Part shown: one piece after another, positions 18,108-26,094 of the stretch
How positions within the stretch are numbered: position 1 is the stretch's first letter
Layout of the letters: the number at the start of each line of letters is the position of its first letter
NCBI GenBank assembly: GCA_913778205.1
Contig: CAJYUW010000046.1
Span: 1 to 51,829, forward strand
DNA from: an uncultured Curtobacterium sp.
Lineage (GTDB): Bacteria > Actinomycetota > Actinomycetes > Actinomycetales > Microbacteriaceae
DNA length: 51,829 bases
Direction: 5' to 3'
The notes under the pieces: generated by a model
The model's input: the letters and a program-made list of their open reading frames with translations, nothing else
What the model was told of the DNA's origin: nothing
The model's database searches: none
Position numbers and translations under genes: made by a program

Positions 18108-19280
18108 TCAGCGCGGTGGGGGGACGTCCGAGGGCCGGACGTCCGAGGTGCTGATCGGCCCGGTGAACATCGCGGCGCGGTCGTCCTGGTCGCCGAAGAG
18201 TCGCGACGAGGCGGCCGTCGACGTCCCGCGGCGCCGTGGCGCCGCGACCTCCTCGACCATCATCACGCGCTGCACCGGCTGGGCGTCCGGGTGGGTGCGC
18301 TGGATCCACGCGACGAGTTCCTCGCGGACGTAGCAGCGGAGGTCGAAGAGCGACGGGGCGTCGTGCGCGGTGACGAGGACACGGACGTGCACGAAGCCCT
18401 GCAGGGCGTCGGTCACCTGCAGCACCTGGGTCCGACGGTCCCAGAGCTCGGTGCGGTCGAGGATCCGCTCGAGCTCGGCGCGCATGTCGCCTGGCCGGAC
18501 CCGCCAGTCGAGGTCGAACTCGACGGCGCCGAGCAGTTCGCTGTTCGTGCGGGTCCAGTTCTCGAACGGGGTGCTCGTGAAGTACGTCGACGGCAGGACG
18601 AAGCGCCGGTCGTCCCAGAGGTGCACGACGACGTACGTTAGGGTGATCTCCTCGATCCGGCCCCACTGCTGCTCGACCACCACGACGTCGTCGACGCGGA
18701 TGGAGCCCGAGAACGCGAGCTGCATGCCGGCGAACACGTTGCCGAGCGTGGACTGCGCCGCGAGGCCGGCGATGACCGAGATGAGCCCGGCGGAGGCGAG
18801 CACGCTGGCGCCGGCGGCCTCGACGCCGGGGAAGGTCAGCAGGATGGCACCGACCGCGATGACCACGAGCACGGCGACAGTGAGGCGCCGGAGCACGAGC
18901 ACCTGGGTCTTCACCCGGCGGGCGACGCGGTTGTCCGGGACGTCCGTGCGGTAACGGTGCAGACCGAGGCTCTCGAGGAAGATCGCGATCTCGCACGCCA
19001 GCCAGCACCCGGTCCCGATGACGGCGATGAGGAACACGTGCGACACGACGTCGCGCCAGGGGAAGGCGTCGGTGTCCGGGACGCTCGTGGCGAAGGCCGT
19101 CCAGAGCATGGCGACGAGGAGCACGGCGCGGAACGGGTGCTTCGTGCGGCGGGACAGGACGGACGCCCACCGTTCCCGCCGGGCGACGGATCGGAACACG
19201 AGGTGGGTGACGAGCGCCGCGACGGCCGTGACGACCAGTGCGAACCCGGTCGCGACGAGGAGTCGGAGGAGGATGTCCAT
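18108..19280 (-). CDS. MscS-family mechanosensitive ion channel
   Basis: A 390-residue protein with about four membrane helices in the first 170 residues, then the MscS core. This comprises the pore-lining helix region [23 protein letters not shown], a beta domain ([34 protein letters not shown]) and a soluble C-terminal domain. It probably releases osmolytes on hypo-osmotic shock. ATG at 19280 chosen because it opens directly into the first helix; the longer frame to 19391 overlaps the divergent permease promoter. Confidence 0.92.
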   Translation of the reverse strand: MDILLRLLVATGFALVVTAVAALVTHLVFRSVARRERWASVLSRRTKHPFRAVLLVAMLWTAFATSVPDTDAFPWRDVVSHVFLIAVIGTGCWLACEIAIFLESLGLHRYRTDVPDNRVARRVKTQVLVLRRLTVAVLVVIAVGAILLTFPGVEAAGASVLASAGLISVIAGLAAQSTLGNVFAGMQLAFSGSIRVDDVVVVEQQWGRIEEITLTYVVVHLWDDRRFVLPSTYFTSTPFENWTRTNSELLGAVEFDLDWRVRPGDMRAELERILDRTELWDRRTQVLQVTDALQGFVHVRVLVTAHDAPSLFDLRCYVREELVAWIQRTHPDAQPVQRVMMVEEVAAPRRRGTSTAASSRLFGDQDDRAAMFTGPISTSDVRPSDVPPPR

Positions 19281-19358
19281 CGCTCCATGCAACCGGGTCG
19301 GCCGTGTCCGTGGTCCGTTCCGTTCGCCGCGCGTGCCACCGCGGGTCGCCGACCCCTG

Positions 19359-19364
19359 TAGCGT
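19359..19364 (+). promoter_or_regulatory. -10 box of the permease gene, probably leaderless
   Basis: TAGCGT, then 7 bases, then the ATG at 19372, with no Shine-Dalgarno. Confidence 0.6.
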
Positions 19365-19371
19365 GTCGCGC

Positions 19372-20916
19372 ATGACAGCGCAGAACGACACGGGGGCCCG
19401 TCGCGCACCCGCGCAGGACTTCTCGCACGAGCAGGAGGGCTACCAGCACGGTCTGAAGCCCCGGCAGTTGCAGATGATCGCGATCGGTGGGGCGATCGGC
19501 ACCGGGCTCTTCCTCGGCGCCGGTGGGCGGCTCAACTCCGCGGGCCCGGCGCTCGCGATCACGTACCTGGTGGCCGGAGTCTTCGCCTTCTTCATCCTCC
19601 GGGCACTCGGCGAGCTCGTGCTGCACCGCCCCTCCTCGGGCTCGTTCATCTCGTACGCCCGTGAGTTCTACGGGGAGAAGTTCGCGTACGCGGCGGGCTG
19701 GATGTACTTCCTGAACTGGGCGATGACCTCGATCGTGGACACCACCGCGGTCGCGCTCTACCTGCAGTACTGGCGGGCGTTCACGGCCGCACCGCAGTGG
19801 CTGCTCGCCCTGATCGCGCTCGTCGTGGTCCTGGCCGCGAACATGGTCGCGGTCAAGGTCTTCGGCGAGCTCGAGTTCTGGTTCGCGCTCATCAAGGTCG
19901 CCGCGCTCGTGGCGTTCCTCGTCGTCGCGCTCGTGTGGCTGATCTTCGCGTTCCCGGTCGAGACCGGCGGCGAGGCGGTCCGCACGGGCTTCACGATCTG
20001 GGGCGACCACGGCGGCCTCTTCCCGAACGGCCTGCTCCCGGCGGTGCTCGTGATCCAGGGCGTCGTGTTCGCGTACGCCGCGATCGAGCTCGTCGGGACG
20101 GCCTCGGGCGAGACGCAGGACACCGAGAAGGTCATCCCGCGCGCGATCAACTCGGTCGTGTTCCGCATCGCCGTGTTCTACGTCGGCTCCGTCGTGCTCC
20201 TCTCGCTCCTGCTCCCGTACACCTCCTACAAGGAGGGCGAGAGCCCGTTCGTGACGTTCTTCTCGTCGCTCGGGAACCCGCAGGTCGGCGCGATCGTGGG
20301 CTCGATCATGAACTTCGTCGTGCTCACCGCGGCGCTGTCCTCGCTGAACGCGGGCCTCTACTCGACCGGACGGGCCCTCCACTCGATGGGCATGAACGGT
20401 TCGGCGCCGAAGTGGACGACGAAGATGTCCCGCGGAGGCGTGCCGTACGCGGGCATCCTGCTGACCGCCGGGTTCACCGTCGCGGGCGTCGCGCTGAACT
20501 ACTTCGTGCCGGCGCAGGCGTTCGAGATCGCACTGAACGTCGCGAGCCTCGGCATCATCACGGCGTGGGGCACGATCATCCTCTGCCAGATGAAGCTGCG
20601 GAGCTGGGCGAAGCAGGGGCTCGCGAAGGAACCCACCTTCCGGCTGCCCGGTGCTCCGGTGACCTCGTGGCTGACCCTGGCGTTCCTGGCCTCGGTGGTC
20701 GTGCTCATGGCGATCGACTACCCCGTCGGGACCTACACGATCGCGTCCCTCGTGATCATCATCCCGCTGCTCATCGTCGGCTGGTTCCTGCAGCGCGACC
20801 GTATCCTGCGGATCGCCGCGCTCCGGCAAGGCGTGACCGGGCCGTACCCGGTCACCGGACGCGACCCGGCGAACCAGGTGCGTCGCGACGGCCGCGGGGG
20901 CGACCCCGGGCAGTGA
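19372..20916 (+). CDS. amino acid permease (APC superfamily, AAT type)
   Basis: A 514-residue protein with 12 likely membrane helices after a polar N terminus. The first helix carries [18 protein letters not shown], the substrate-binding unwound helix of APC transporters. [20 protein letters not shown] and [13 protein letters not shown] are also characteristic. It resembles the proline/GABA/aromatic permeases of the AAT group; the substrate cannot be fixed from sequence. Uptake is proton-coupled in this family. It ends 40 bases before a large hairpin. Confidence 0.92.
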   Translation: MTAQNDTGARRAPAQDFSHEQEGYQHGLKPRQLQMIAIGGAIGTGLFLGAGGRLNSAGPALAITYLVAGVFAFFILRALGELVLHRPSSGSFISYAREFYGEKFAYAAGWMYFLNWAMTSIVDTTAVALYLQYWRAFTAAPQWLLALIALVVVLAANMVAVKVFGELEFWFALIKVAALVAFLVVALVWLIFAFPVETGGEAVRTGFTIWGDHGGLFPNGLLPAVLVIQGVVFAYAAIELVGTASGETQDTEKVIPRAINSVVFRIAVFYVGSVVLLSLLLPYTSYKEGESPFVTFFSSLGNPQVGAIVGSIMNFVVLTAALSSLNAGLYSTGRALHSMGMNGSAPKWTTKMSRGGVPYAGILLTAGFTVAGVALNYFVPAQAFEIALNVASLGIITAWGTIILCQMKLRSWAKQGLAKEPTFRLPGAPVTSWLTLAFLASVVVLMAIDYPVGTYTIASLVIIIPLLIVGWFLQRDRILRIAALRQGVTGPYPVTGRDPANQVRRDGRGGDPGQ

Positions 20917-20956
20917 CACTGTCCGGAAGCCGCGCTCCCCGCGTCTGACGGTCCGT

Positions 20957-21003
20957 GACGGGTCCGGCACCCACCGATAGCATCGGTGGGTGCCGGACCC
21001 GTC
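20957..21003. repeat. 47-bp perfect inverted repeat overlapping a promoter and a start codon
   Basis: Arms 20957-20978 and 20982-21003 (22 bases each, exact complements, beginning GACGGGTCCGG) are separated by only AGC. The repeat lies after the permease stop and can act as its terminator. Its right arm contains the GTG start (20990) and first codons of the next gene, and the -10 box TAGCAT spans the loop. Confidence 0.9.
20978..20983 (+). promoter_or_regulatory. -10 box of the 99-aa gene, probably leaderless
   Basis: TAGCAT, then 6 bases, then GTG at 20990. The box lies at the tip of the inverted repeat. Confidence 0.5.
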
Positions 21004-21289
21004 GCCGTTCCCCTCGCTCGACCTGCAGCTCACCTGGCGCGGGGCCTTCGGACGCGTGCGGTTCTTCGACGACCGCGTGCGTGCAGAGACGAGCTACGAG
21101 CGCCCCGGTCGCACCGAGGTGCCGATGGACGCGGTGCGGGGGTGGCGCATCGAGCCGTGCGACTTCGACGCGGTGTGCCTCGAGTTCGTCACCGGCTCCG
21201 AGACGTACCGGATCCTGCTCGACACCGCGGACGAGCGGGTCGCCGACCACGCGCTGCGCCGGGTGCTCGGTCCGCCGCTGACCGACTGA
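20990..21289 (+). CDS. hypothetical protein (99 aa)
   Basis: A soluble, acidic-to-neutral protein of 99 residues with alternating beta-like segments (LQLTWRGAFGRVRFFDDRVRAETSY, split by turns). There is no signal peptide, membrane helix or recognised domain. Start GTG is inferred from the -10 spacing. Codon third positions are strongly G/C, as expected for a real gene here. Function unknown. Confidence 0.65.
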   Translation: MPDPSPFPSLDLQLTWRGAFGRVRFFDDRVRAETSYERPGRTEVPMDAVRGWRIEPCDFDAVCLEFVTGSETYRILLDTADERVADHALRRVLGPPLTD

Positions 21290-21300
21290 CCCGTCACCGG

Positions 21301-21440
21301 GCGGCCAGCCGGACCCTCAGCGTGCGGCCAGCCGGACCCTCAGCACGCGGCCAGCCGGGCCCTCGGCGTGCGGCCAGCCGGACCCTCAGCACGCGGCCAG
21401 CCGGGCCGCCGTCGTGCGGCCAGCCGTGCCGTCGAGCCGT
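21301..21440. repeat. tandem array of a 23-bp unit, six copies
   Basis: Units start with GCGGCCAGCC at 21301, 21324, 21347, 21370, 21393 and 21416, an exact 23-base period. The remainder of each unit (GGACCCTCAG plus three bases) varies slightly and the last copy is degenerate. The array fills the gap between the converging 99-aa gene and the SCO4848-family gene. Confidence 0.92.
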
Positions 21441-21460
21441 CGGGCGTCGGCACCGGGCCG

Positions 21461-21673
21461 TCAGACCAGGAGCAGGATCCCGGCGACGACGGACGCGACG
21501 GCGATCACGAGCGCGATGACCACCAGCACGAGGTGCACGCGCCAGAACGCCGTCGGCCGGCCCGCGGCGTCACGCGCACGCGGGTCCTTCGCGACGCGCT
21601 GGAAGAAGCGCGGCCAGGCCACGACGTTGAAGACGGCCCCGAGGAACAGGACGACGGCAGCGAAGACGAGCAC
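21461..21673 (-). CDS. SCO4848-family membrane protein
   Basis: A 70-residue protein with two membrane helices: LVFAAVVLFLGAVFNVVAWP at the start and LVLVVIALVIAVASVVAGIL at the end. Between them is a short loop with the family's WPRFFQRVAKDPRA motif. It is a small conserved actinobacterial membrane protein of unknown role. GTG start directly behind a TAGGAT box. Confidence 0.75.
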   Translation of the reverse strand: MLVFAAVVLFLGAVFNVVAWPRFFQRVAKDPRARDAAGRPTAFWRVHLVLVVIALVIAVASVVAGILLLV

Positions 21674-21679
21674 CCGCCG

Positions 21680-21685
21680 ATCCTA
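21680..21685 (-). promoter_or_regulatory. -10 box of the SCO4848-family gene, probably leaderless
   Basis: TAGGAT on the minus strand, 6 bases, then GTG at 21673. Confidence 0.55.
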
Positions 21686-21823
21686 CCGACCCCGCCCGGC
21701 GCGGACGCCCGAGCCCACGCACCCGGCCCACACACCCGCCCCACACACCCACCCCACGCGCACTCCCGCACCCTGAGCGCCGGGCAGCGCTCCGACCGCG
21801 GACGGTACACGACACGGCGCCGG

Positions 21824-21829
21824 TAGCCT
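21824..21829 (+). promoter_or_regulatory. -10 box of the YigZ-family gene, probably leaderless
   Basis: TAGCCT, 7 bases, then GTG at 21837; no Shine-Dalgarno. Confidence 0.55.
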
Positions 21830-21836
21830 CGATCCG

Positions 21837-22487
21837 GTGAGTGCGCCCCTCCCCTCCACGATCGCCGCCCCCGTCGAACACGAGATCGTCATCACGCGGT
21901 CACGCTTCATCACCACCGTGGCACCGGTGGCCGACGTCGCCGACGCCGAGCGCGTCGTCGCCGAGGTCCGGAAGCGCTCCTGGGACGCACGCCACCACTG
22001 CACCGCGATGGTGACGGGTGTGCTCGGCGACCAGGCGCGCTCGTCCGACGACGGCGAGCCGAGCGGCACCGCCGGCGTCCCGATCCTCGAGGTCCTGCGT
22101 CGCCGACACCTCACGGACGTCGTCGTGGTCGTGTCGCGGTACTTCGGCGGTGTCAAGCTCGGGGCCGGCGGCCTGGTGCGGGCGTACTCCACGTCCGCGT
22201 CGGAGTGCCTCGACCGCGCCACGGTCGTCGCACGGCGGGCGCTGACCCGTGCGACCGTCTCGGTCCCCCACGCCGATGCCGGACGGATCGACAACGCCCT
22301 GCGCGACTGGGTCCGGCACCACGACGCCGTGCTCGGCGAGCCCGCGTACGGCGCAGCGGCCGCGTTCGAGCTGTGGGTGCCGGCAGCGGAGCGGGAGCGG
22401 CTCCGGACGGACCTCGCGGCCACCACGGGCGGGACCGTCGACCCGGTGTTCGGCGACGAACGGATCGTCGACGTCCGACCCGAGTGA
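21837..22487 (+). CDS. YigZ/IMPACT family protein
   Basis: A 216-residue protein with the UPF0029 N-terminal domain. It includes EIVITRSRFITTVAP, RKRSWDARHHCTAMV, SDDGEPSGTAGVPILEVLR and VVVVSRYFGGVKLGAGGLVRAYS, which are the hallmark motifs of the family. A smaller C-terminal DUF1949-like domain follows. Relatives are linked to translation control (eukaryotic IMPACT binds GCN1), but the bacterial role is not settled. It is followed by a palindromic terminator shared with the tRNA. Confidence 0.93.
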   Translation: MSAPLPSTIAAPVEHEIVITRSRFITTVAPVADVADAERVVAEVRKRSWDARHHCTAMVTGVLGDQARSSDDGEPSGTAGVPILEVLRRRHLTDVVVVVSRYFGGVKLGAGGLVRAYSTSASECLDRATVVARRALTRATVSVPHADAGRIDNALRDWVRHHDAVLGEPAYGAAAAFELWVPAAERERLRTDLAATTGGTVDPVFGDERIVDVRPE

Positions 22488-22551
22488 GAACGGGCCTGCC
22501 GCGCACCTCGGGCGTGTCGGCGTGCGGGGGCCCTCGGATCCGGGAACGACG

Positions 22552-22581
22552 AAGGCCCCGGTCCGATCGGACCGGGGCCTT
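22552..22581. terminator. 30-bp perfect palindrome, bidirectional terminator
   Basis: AAGGCCCCGGTCCGA (22552-22566) is followed directly by its exact complement (22567-22581). It serves the YigZ gene on the plus strand and lies 3 bases beyond the encoded CCA end of tRNA-Lys on the minus strand. Confidence 0.85.
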
Positions 22582-22583
22582 GC

Positions 22584-22659
<76 letters not shown>

Positions 22660-22699
22660 GTTCGCTGCGTTCCGTTTCACCGTGCTGCAACGGGAAACA

Positions 22700-22709
22700 A
22701 CAATAGCAT
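22700..22709. promoter_or_regulatory. overlapping divergent -10 boxes: tRNA-Lys (-) and thiol peroxidase (+)
   Basis: TATTGT on the minus strand (22700-22705) lies about 40 bases before the tRNA. TAGCAT on the plus strand (22704-22709) lies about 50 bases before the peroxidase ATG. They sit in a short AT-richer patch. Confidence 0.45.
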
Positions 22710-22759
22710 GGCTTTCGGGTGCTCACGACCACCGGGCACCGCGATCGAACAGGAGCACC

Positions 22760-23230
22760 ATGACCGACCGTCTCGCCGCCGGCGACACCGCCCCCGACTT
22801 CACCCTCCCGGACCAGGACGGCACGGAGCACTCGCTCTCGGCGCTGCGGGGCCGGAAGGTGATCGTGTACTTCTACCCGGCGGCCTCCACCCCGGGCTGC
22901 ACCACCGAGGCGTGTGACTTCCGCGACAACATGTCGTCGCTGCAGGCAGCCGGCTACGAGGTCCTGGGCGTCTCGAAGGACGAACTTCCTGCCCTGCAGA
23001 AGTTCCAGCACGAGCAGGCCCTCACCTTCCCACTGCTGAGCGACCCGGACCTCGCGGTGCACAAGGCGTACGGCGCCTGGGGCGAGAAGAACAACTACGG
23101 CAAGATCGTCACCGGCACGATCCGCTCGACGATCGTCGTCGACGAGGACGGCGCCGTACAGCTGCCCCTCTACAACGTGAAGGCCACCGGCCACGTCGCC
23201 AGCCTGCGGAAGAAGCTCGGCCTGGCCTGA
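22760..23230 (+). CDS. bcp: thioredoxin-dependent thiol peroxidase (BCP/PrxQ)
   Basis: A peroxiredoxin of 156 residues that reduces hydrogen and organic peroxides. The motif PAASTPGCTTEACDF holds the peroxidatic C47 and, five residues on, the resolving C52, the alpha-type 2-Cys PrxQ arrangement with an intramolecular disulfide. Recycled by thioredoxin. AGGAG lies 5 bases before the ATG; the longer in-frame start at 22682 would precede the promoter. Single-gene unit ended by a strong hairpin. Confidence 0.95.
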   Translation: MTDRLAAGDTAPDFTLPDQDGTEHSLSALRGRKVIVYFYPAASTPGCTTEACDFRDNMSSLQAAGYEVLGVSKDELPALQKFQHEQALTFPLLSDPDLAVHKAYGAWGEKNNYGKIVTGTIRSTIVVDEDGAVQLPLYNVKATGHVASLRKKLGLA

Positions 23231-23247
23231 TCGCCGGGGGCGACCGA

Positions 23248-23292
23248 CTGGAGGCCCGGTGCCGGCCCGCAGGACCGGCACCGGGCCTCCAG
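23248..23292. terminator. 18-bp perfect hairpin, bidirectional
   Basis: CTGGAGGCCCGGTGCCGG (23248-23265) pairs exactly with 23275-23292 around a 9-base loop. It lies between the converging peroxidase gene and the 143-aa membrane gene. Its core (GGAGGC-CGGTGCC) resembles the GGGAGGC hairpins elsewhere. Confidence 0.8.
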
Positions 23293-23356
23293 GCCGTCGC
23301 GTGGACGGATCAGCCGCGCGCGTCAGCCACGCGCGTCGCGGCGTCGCGTGCGCGGG

Positions 23357-23788
23357 TCAGCCGCGTTCGCCGTCCGGCCGCACCAGGGCGGCCGTGACCG
23401 ACTTCGAGAGCACCAGGGTGATGGCGAGCAGCGCGGGGATGAGCAGCAGCCACCCGAACCAGGCGACACGGAAGACGCCCTGGAACGCGCCGATCGCGAG
23501 CGCCCCCTGGAGGACCTGCCAGACGATGATGCCGGAGCGGACCCACGAGCGACGGTTCCGCAGGCCGACGAACAGCGAGCCGAGCCACAGGGCGGCGATC
23601 GCGGTGAGGATCGTCAGGGCGATCCCGGAGGCCAGGCTCGTCGCGGGTGAGGTGACGAGTTCGACCAGCAGCCAGACGGTCACGCCGGCGAGCGCGAGGA
23701 ACTCGAGGCCGAGCACGACCTGGAGCACCGTCATCGCGGGCGACCGCTGTCCGGGGTCCGTGGACTCGGCGGGTGTGGTCTCGTGCAC
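23357..23788 (-). CDS. membrane protein, function unknown (143 aa)
   Basis: A polar N terminus of about 18 residues is followed by four hydrophobic helices (VVLGLEFLALAGVTVWLL, GIALTILTAIAALWLG, GIIVWQVLQGALAIG, WFGWLLLIPALLAITLVL) and a short charged tail. GTG start with GGAGG 7 bases upstream; the next in-frame ATG (MTVLQVV) would also be possible. No known domain is recognised. Confidence 0.8.
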   Translation of the reverse strand: MHETTPAESTDPGQRSPAMTVLQVVLGLEFLALAGVTVWLLVELVTSPATSLASGIALTILTAIAALWLGSLFVGLRNRRSWVRSGIIVWQVLQGALAIGAFQGVFRVAWFGWLLLIPALLAITLVLSKSVTAALVRPDGERG

Positions 23789-24045
23789 AGCGATCCTCCA
23801 GCGTCGGAACCCTTGATTTGCCCCTACCAGTATGGAACGATATTCGAGGTCGTTCGGACGGCACGATGTGGTGTGCGTCTCCCGTGGTTCGACGCTCCTC
23901 CCCCGAGCGTTCTGCGGGCGTCAGACTCGCTTCCAGCGGATCCCTCCCCCACAGGTGTCCCCTCATGCTCAGCATGCCCAGCGTTCCGATCCCCGAACCA
24001 CGTCCACGGCTGCCGTTCGAGCATCGACATCAAGGAGCACCACAC
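23789..24045 (+). other. gene-free upstream region of whiB1
   Basis: Between two divergent genes. It holds the ribosome-binding site of whiB1 (AAGGAG, 24032-24037) and must contain promoters for both sides. Candidate elements near 23813-23835 (TTGATT, TATGGA) are not convincing. No hairpin or ORF stands out, so a long untranslated leader for whiB1 is possible. Confidence 0.5.
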
Positions 24046-24294
24046 ATGGACTGGCGTGACCAGGCTGCCTGCCTCACCGCGGACCCCGAGCTCTTCTTCC
24101 CGGTCGGGAACACCGGCCCCGCAGTGGACCAGATCGAGAAGGCGAAGTCCGTCTGCGCCCGCTGCACCGTCACGGAGATGTGCCTCCAGTACGCCCTCGA
24201 GAACAACCAGGACTCGGGCGTCTGGGGCGGCCTCAGCGAGGACGAGCGTCGTGCGCTGAAGCGCCGCGCCGCCCGCGCCCGCCGCGCCTCCTGA
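24046..24294 (+). CDS. whiB1: WhiB-family iron-sulfur regulator, WhiB1 type
   Basis: An 82-residue Wbl protein. The four cluster ligands are C9, C37, C40 and C46, spaced C-x27-C-x2-C-x5-C, followed by the GVWGG turn (59-63) and a basic C-terminal DNA-binding tail. Length and the N terminus (MDWRDQAACL) match WhiB1, which binds a 4Fe-4S cluster sensitive to nitric oxide and acts with the principal sigma factor. The gene faces pdtaS exactly as Rv3219/Rv3220c do in M. tuberculosis. Ribosome-binding site AAGGAG at 8 bases. Confidence 0.95.
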   Translation: MDWRDQAACLTADPELFFPVGNTGPAVDQIEKAKSVCARCTVTEMCLQYALENNQDSGVWGGLSEDERRALKRRAARARRAS

Positions 24295-24303
24295 CGCAGC
24301 ACT

Positions 24304-24341
24304 GACGAAGCCCGCCGCCCTCCGGGGTGGCGGGCTTCGTC
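24304..24341. terminator. hairpin after whiB1
   Basis: GACGAAGCCCGCC (24304-24316) pairs with GGCGGGCTTCGTC (24329-24341); the loop can pair further. It starts 10 bases past the whiB1 stop. Just downstream (about 24346-24381) GGTGCGTTGCG occurs twice. Confidence 0.8.
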
Positions 24342-24392
24342 GTGTGCGGTACGCGGTGCGTTGCGGTATCCGGTGCGTTGCGTGTCTGCACA

Positions 24393-24442
24393 ACCAAAGT
24401 CAATCGGCACCACGGTTTCTCGTGGTGCCGATTGACTTTGGT
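24393..24442. repeat. 50-bp inverted repeat of low GC between whiB1 and pdtaS
   Basis: Arms 24393-24414 and 24421-24442 are exact 22-base complements (beginning ACCAAAGTCAATCGG) around a 6-base loop. One mismatch further out, GCAC/GTGC extends the stem. Its GC content is near one half while the neighbourhood is above 70%. It lies between two converging genes, already separated by another terminator. Confidence 0.9.
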
Positions 24443-24472
24443 CGTGCGAACGCAGCGGGCGAATGCGCGCCG

Positions 24473-25978
24473 CTACGCGGCGGGCGTCGCCGTCAGCCAG
24501 CGGAACGGGATCGAGATGCCGACCTCGGTCCCGCTGCCGGTGAGCGTGTGCCAGTCGATCGTCCCGCCGAGCTCGCCCTGGATGAGCGTCCGGACGATCT
24601 GCGTGCCGAGCCCCGACCCGACCTTGCCCTCCGGCAGTCCACGCCCGTTGTCGCGCACCTGGATCTCGAGGTGGTCGTCGTAGCGGTCCGCCACGATCTC
24701 GACCTCGCCGTCACGGCCGTCGAGACCGTGCTCGACGGCGTTCGTCACCAGCTCGGTGAGCCCGAGCGCGAGCGGGGTCGCCGCCTCCGAGGGCAGCACG
24801 CCGAACTCGCCGGTCTTCTTCGGGCGGACGGTGGTGTTGTGCGAGGCCGCCACCTCGGTCACGAGCTTGAGCACCGAGTCGAACACCTGGTCGAAGTCGA
24901 CGTTCTGGCTCAGCCCGGTCGAGAGCGTGTCGTGCACGACGGCGATCGCCGCGACGCGCCGCATCGCGTTCTGCAGGGACGTCCTGGCCTCGTCCGAGTG
25001 CGTCCGCCGGGCCTGGATCCGCAGCAGCGACGCGACCGTCTGCAGGTTGTTCTTCACGCGGTGGTGGATCTCGCGGATCGTCGCGTCCTTGGTGATGAGC
25101 TCGCGCTCCTGGTGGCGCATCTCGGTGACGTCGCGGCAGAGCACCACGGCCCCGATGCGCTCACCGTGGTCGCGGAGCGGGATCGAGCGGAGGGTCACGG
25201 TGACGCCCTTCGCCTCGATGTCGGCACGCCATGGCGCGCGCCCGGTGACGACGAGCGGCAGGGACTCGTCGACGTCGAGCTTCGAGCCGATGAGCTCGGT
25301 CGTGACCTCGGCGAGGGACTTCCGCTCGAGCTCGCCCTCGAACCCCATCCGGTTGAACGCGCTGAGGCCGTTCGGGCTCGCGAACGTGACGACCCCGTTC
25401 GTGTCGAGCCGGAACAGTCCGTCGCTGGCACGCGGGGCACCGCGCCGCGGACCGGCCGGGGCGCCGAGGTCCGGGAAGTCACCGGTCGCGATCATCCCGA
25501 ACAGGTCGTTCGCGCTCGCGGTGAAGTTGAGCTCCTGACGGCTCGGCGTGCGCATCTCGTCCTGGTTCGAGTGCCGGGTGACCACGGCGATCGGACGGTC
25601 CGTCGTCTGGGCGCTGTTGGCACTGAGCCGACGGAGCACCGGGATCGCCCGGACCCGCGTCGGCGTGTCCTCGTACCAGTCGGGTTCGGCCGAGTCGACG
25701 AGCCGTGACGACGCGAAGCTCTGCGTCACCTGCTCCCGCCACTCCTCGCGGATCTCCTGCCCGACGATGTCGCGGTAGAAGAGCGTCGCGGCCGAGCTCG
25801 GGCGGGCGTGCGCGACCGCGACGAACGAGCCGTCCTCGGCGGTCGGGACCCAGAGCACCATGTCGGCGAACGAGAGGTCGGCCAGCAGCTGCCAGTCCCC
25901 GACGAGGAGGTGCAGCCACTCCACGTCGGCTTCGGAGGAACGGCCTTGCGCGAGGACGAGGTCACTGAGGGTCGACAC
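24473..25978 (-). CDS. pdtaS: PdtaS-type sensor histidine kinase
   Basis: A soluble 501-residue kinase. The N-terminal GAF-like domain spans about 20-150, then a PAS-like domain about 185-290. A HisKA_2 dimerisation domain has the H-box EIHHRVKNNLQTVASLLR (about 303-320, phospho-histidine probably H305). A HATPase domain has ELVTNAVEHGL and RDNGRGLPEG. This is the family of M. tuberculosis Rv3220c, which phosphorylates the ANTAR RNA-binding regulator PdtaR; no pdtaR is in this window. No membrane segments. GTG start behind a TAGACT box. Confidence 0.94.
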   Translation of the reverse strand: MSTLSDLVLAQGRSSEADVEWLHLLVGDWQLLADLSFADMVLWVPTAEDGSFVAVAHARPSSAATLFYRDIVGQEIREEWREQVTQSFASSRLVDSAEPDWYEDTPTRVRAIPVLRRLSANSAQTTDRPIAVVTRHSNQDEMRTPSRQELNFTASANDLFGMIATGDFPDLGAPAGPRRGAPRASDGLFRLDTNGVVTFASPNGLSAFNRMGFEGELERKSLAEVTTELIGSKLDVDESLPLVVTGRAPWRADIEAKGVTVTLRSIPLRDHGERIGAVVLCRDVTEMRHQERELITKDATIREIHHRVKNNLQTVASLLRIQARRTHSDEARTSLQNAMRRVAAIAVVHDTLSTGLSQNVDFDQVFDSVLKLVTEVAASHNTTVRPKKTGEFGVLPSEAATPLALGLTELVTNAVEHGLDGRDGEVEIVADRYDDHLEIQVRDNGRGLPEGKVGSGLGTQIVRTLIQGELGGTIDWHTLTGSGTEVGISIPFRWLTATPAA

Positions 25979-25984
25979 GAGCCA

Positions 25985-25990
25985 AGTCTA
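25985..25990 (-). promoter_or_regulatory. -10 box of pdtaS, probably leaderless
   Basis: TAGACT on the minus strand, 6 bases, then GTG at 25978. Same box and spacing as at ilvD. Confidence 0.6.
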
Positions 25991-26066
25991 GGTGCCGGTC
26001 GGTGGGGACAACTCGCCGTTCTCCACAGCCCACAACATCGCCGCATTCCTCATGTTGCACTCGAAA

Positions 26067-26072
26067 TACGCT
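26067..26072 (+). promoter_or_regulatory. candidate -10 box of the Rv3235-like gene
   Basis: TACGCT is followed by a purine-rich GAAAGGGG ribosome-binding site (about 26081-26088) and the GTG at 26095. Confidence 0.45.
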
Positions 26073-26094
26073 CACCCCGACGAAAGGGGCCGGG

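Noticed and set aside
17767..21033. Open frame of 1088 codons on the minus strand
   Set aside because: It runs antisense through the mscS-family, permease and terminator sequences, with Arg/Asp/His-rich composition typical of GC-rich shadow frames. Several well-supported genes occupy the region.
21301..21440. Possible CRISPR array
   Set aside because: Units are directly adjacent with a 23-base period and no unique spacers; no cas genes are nearby.
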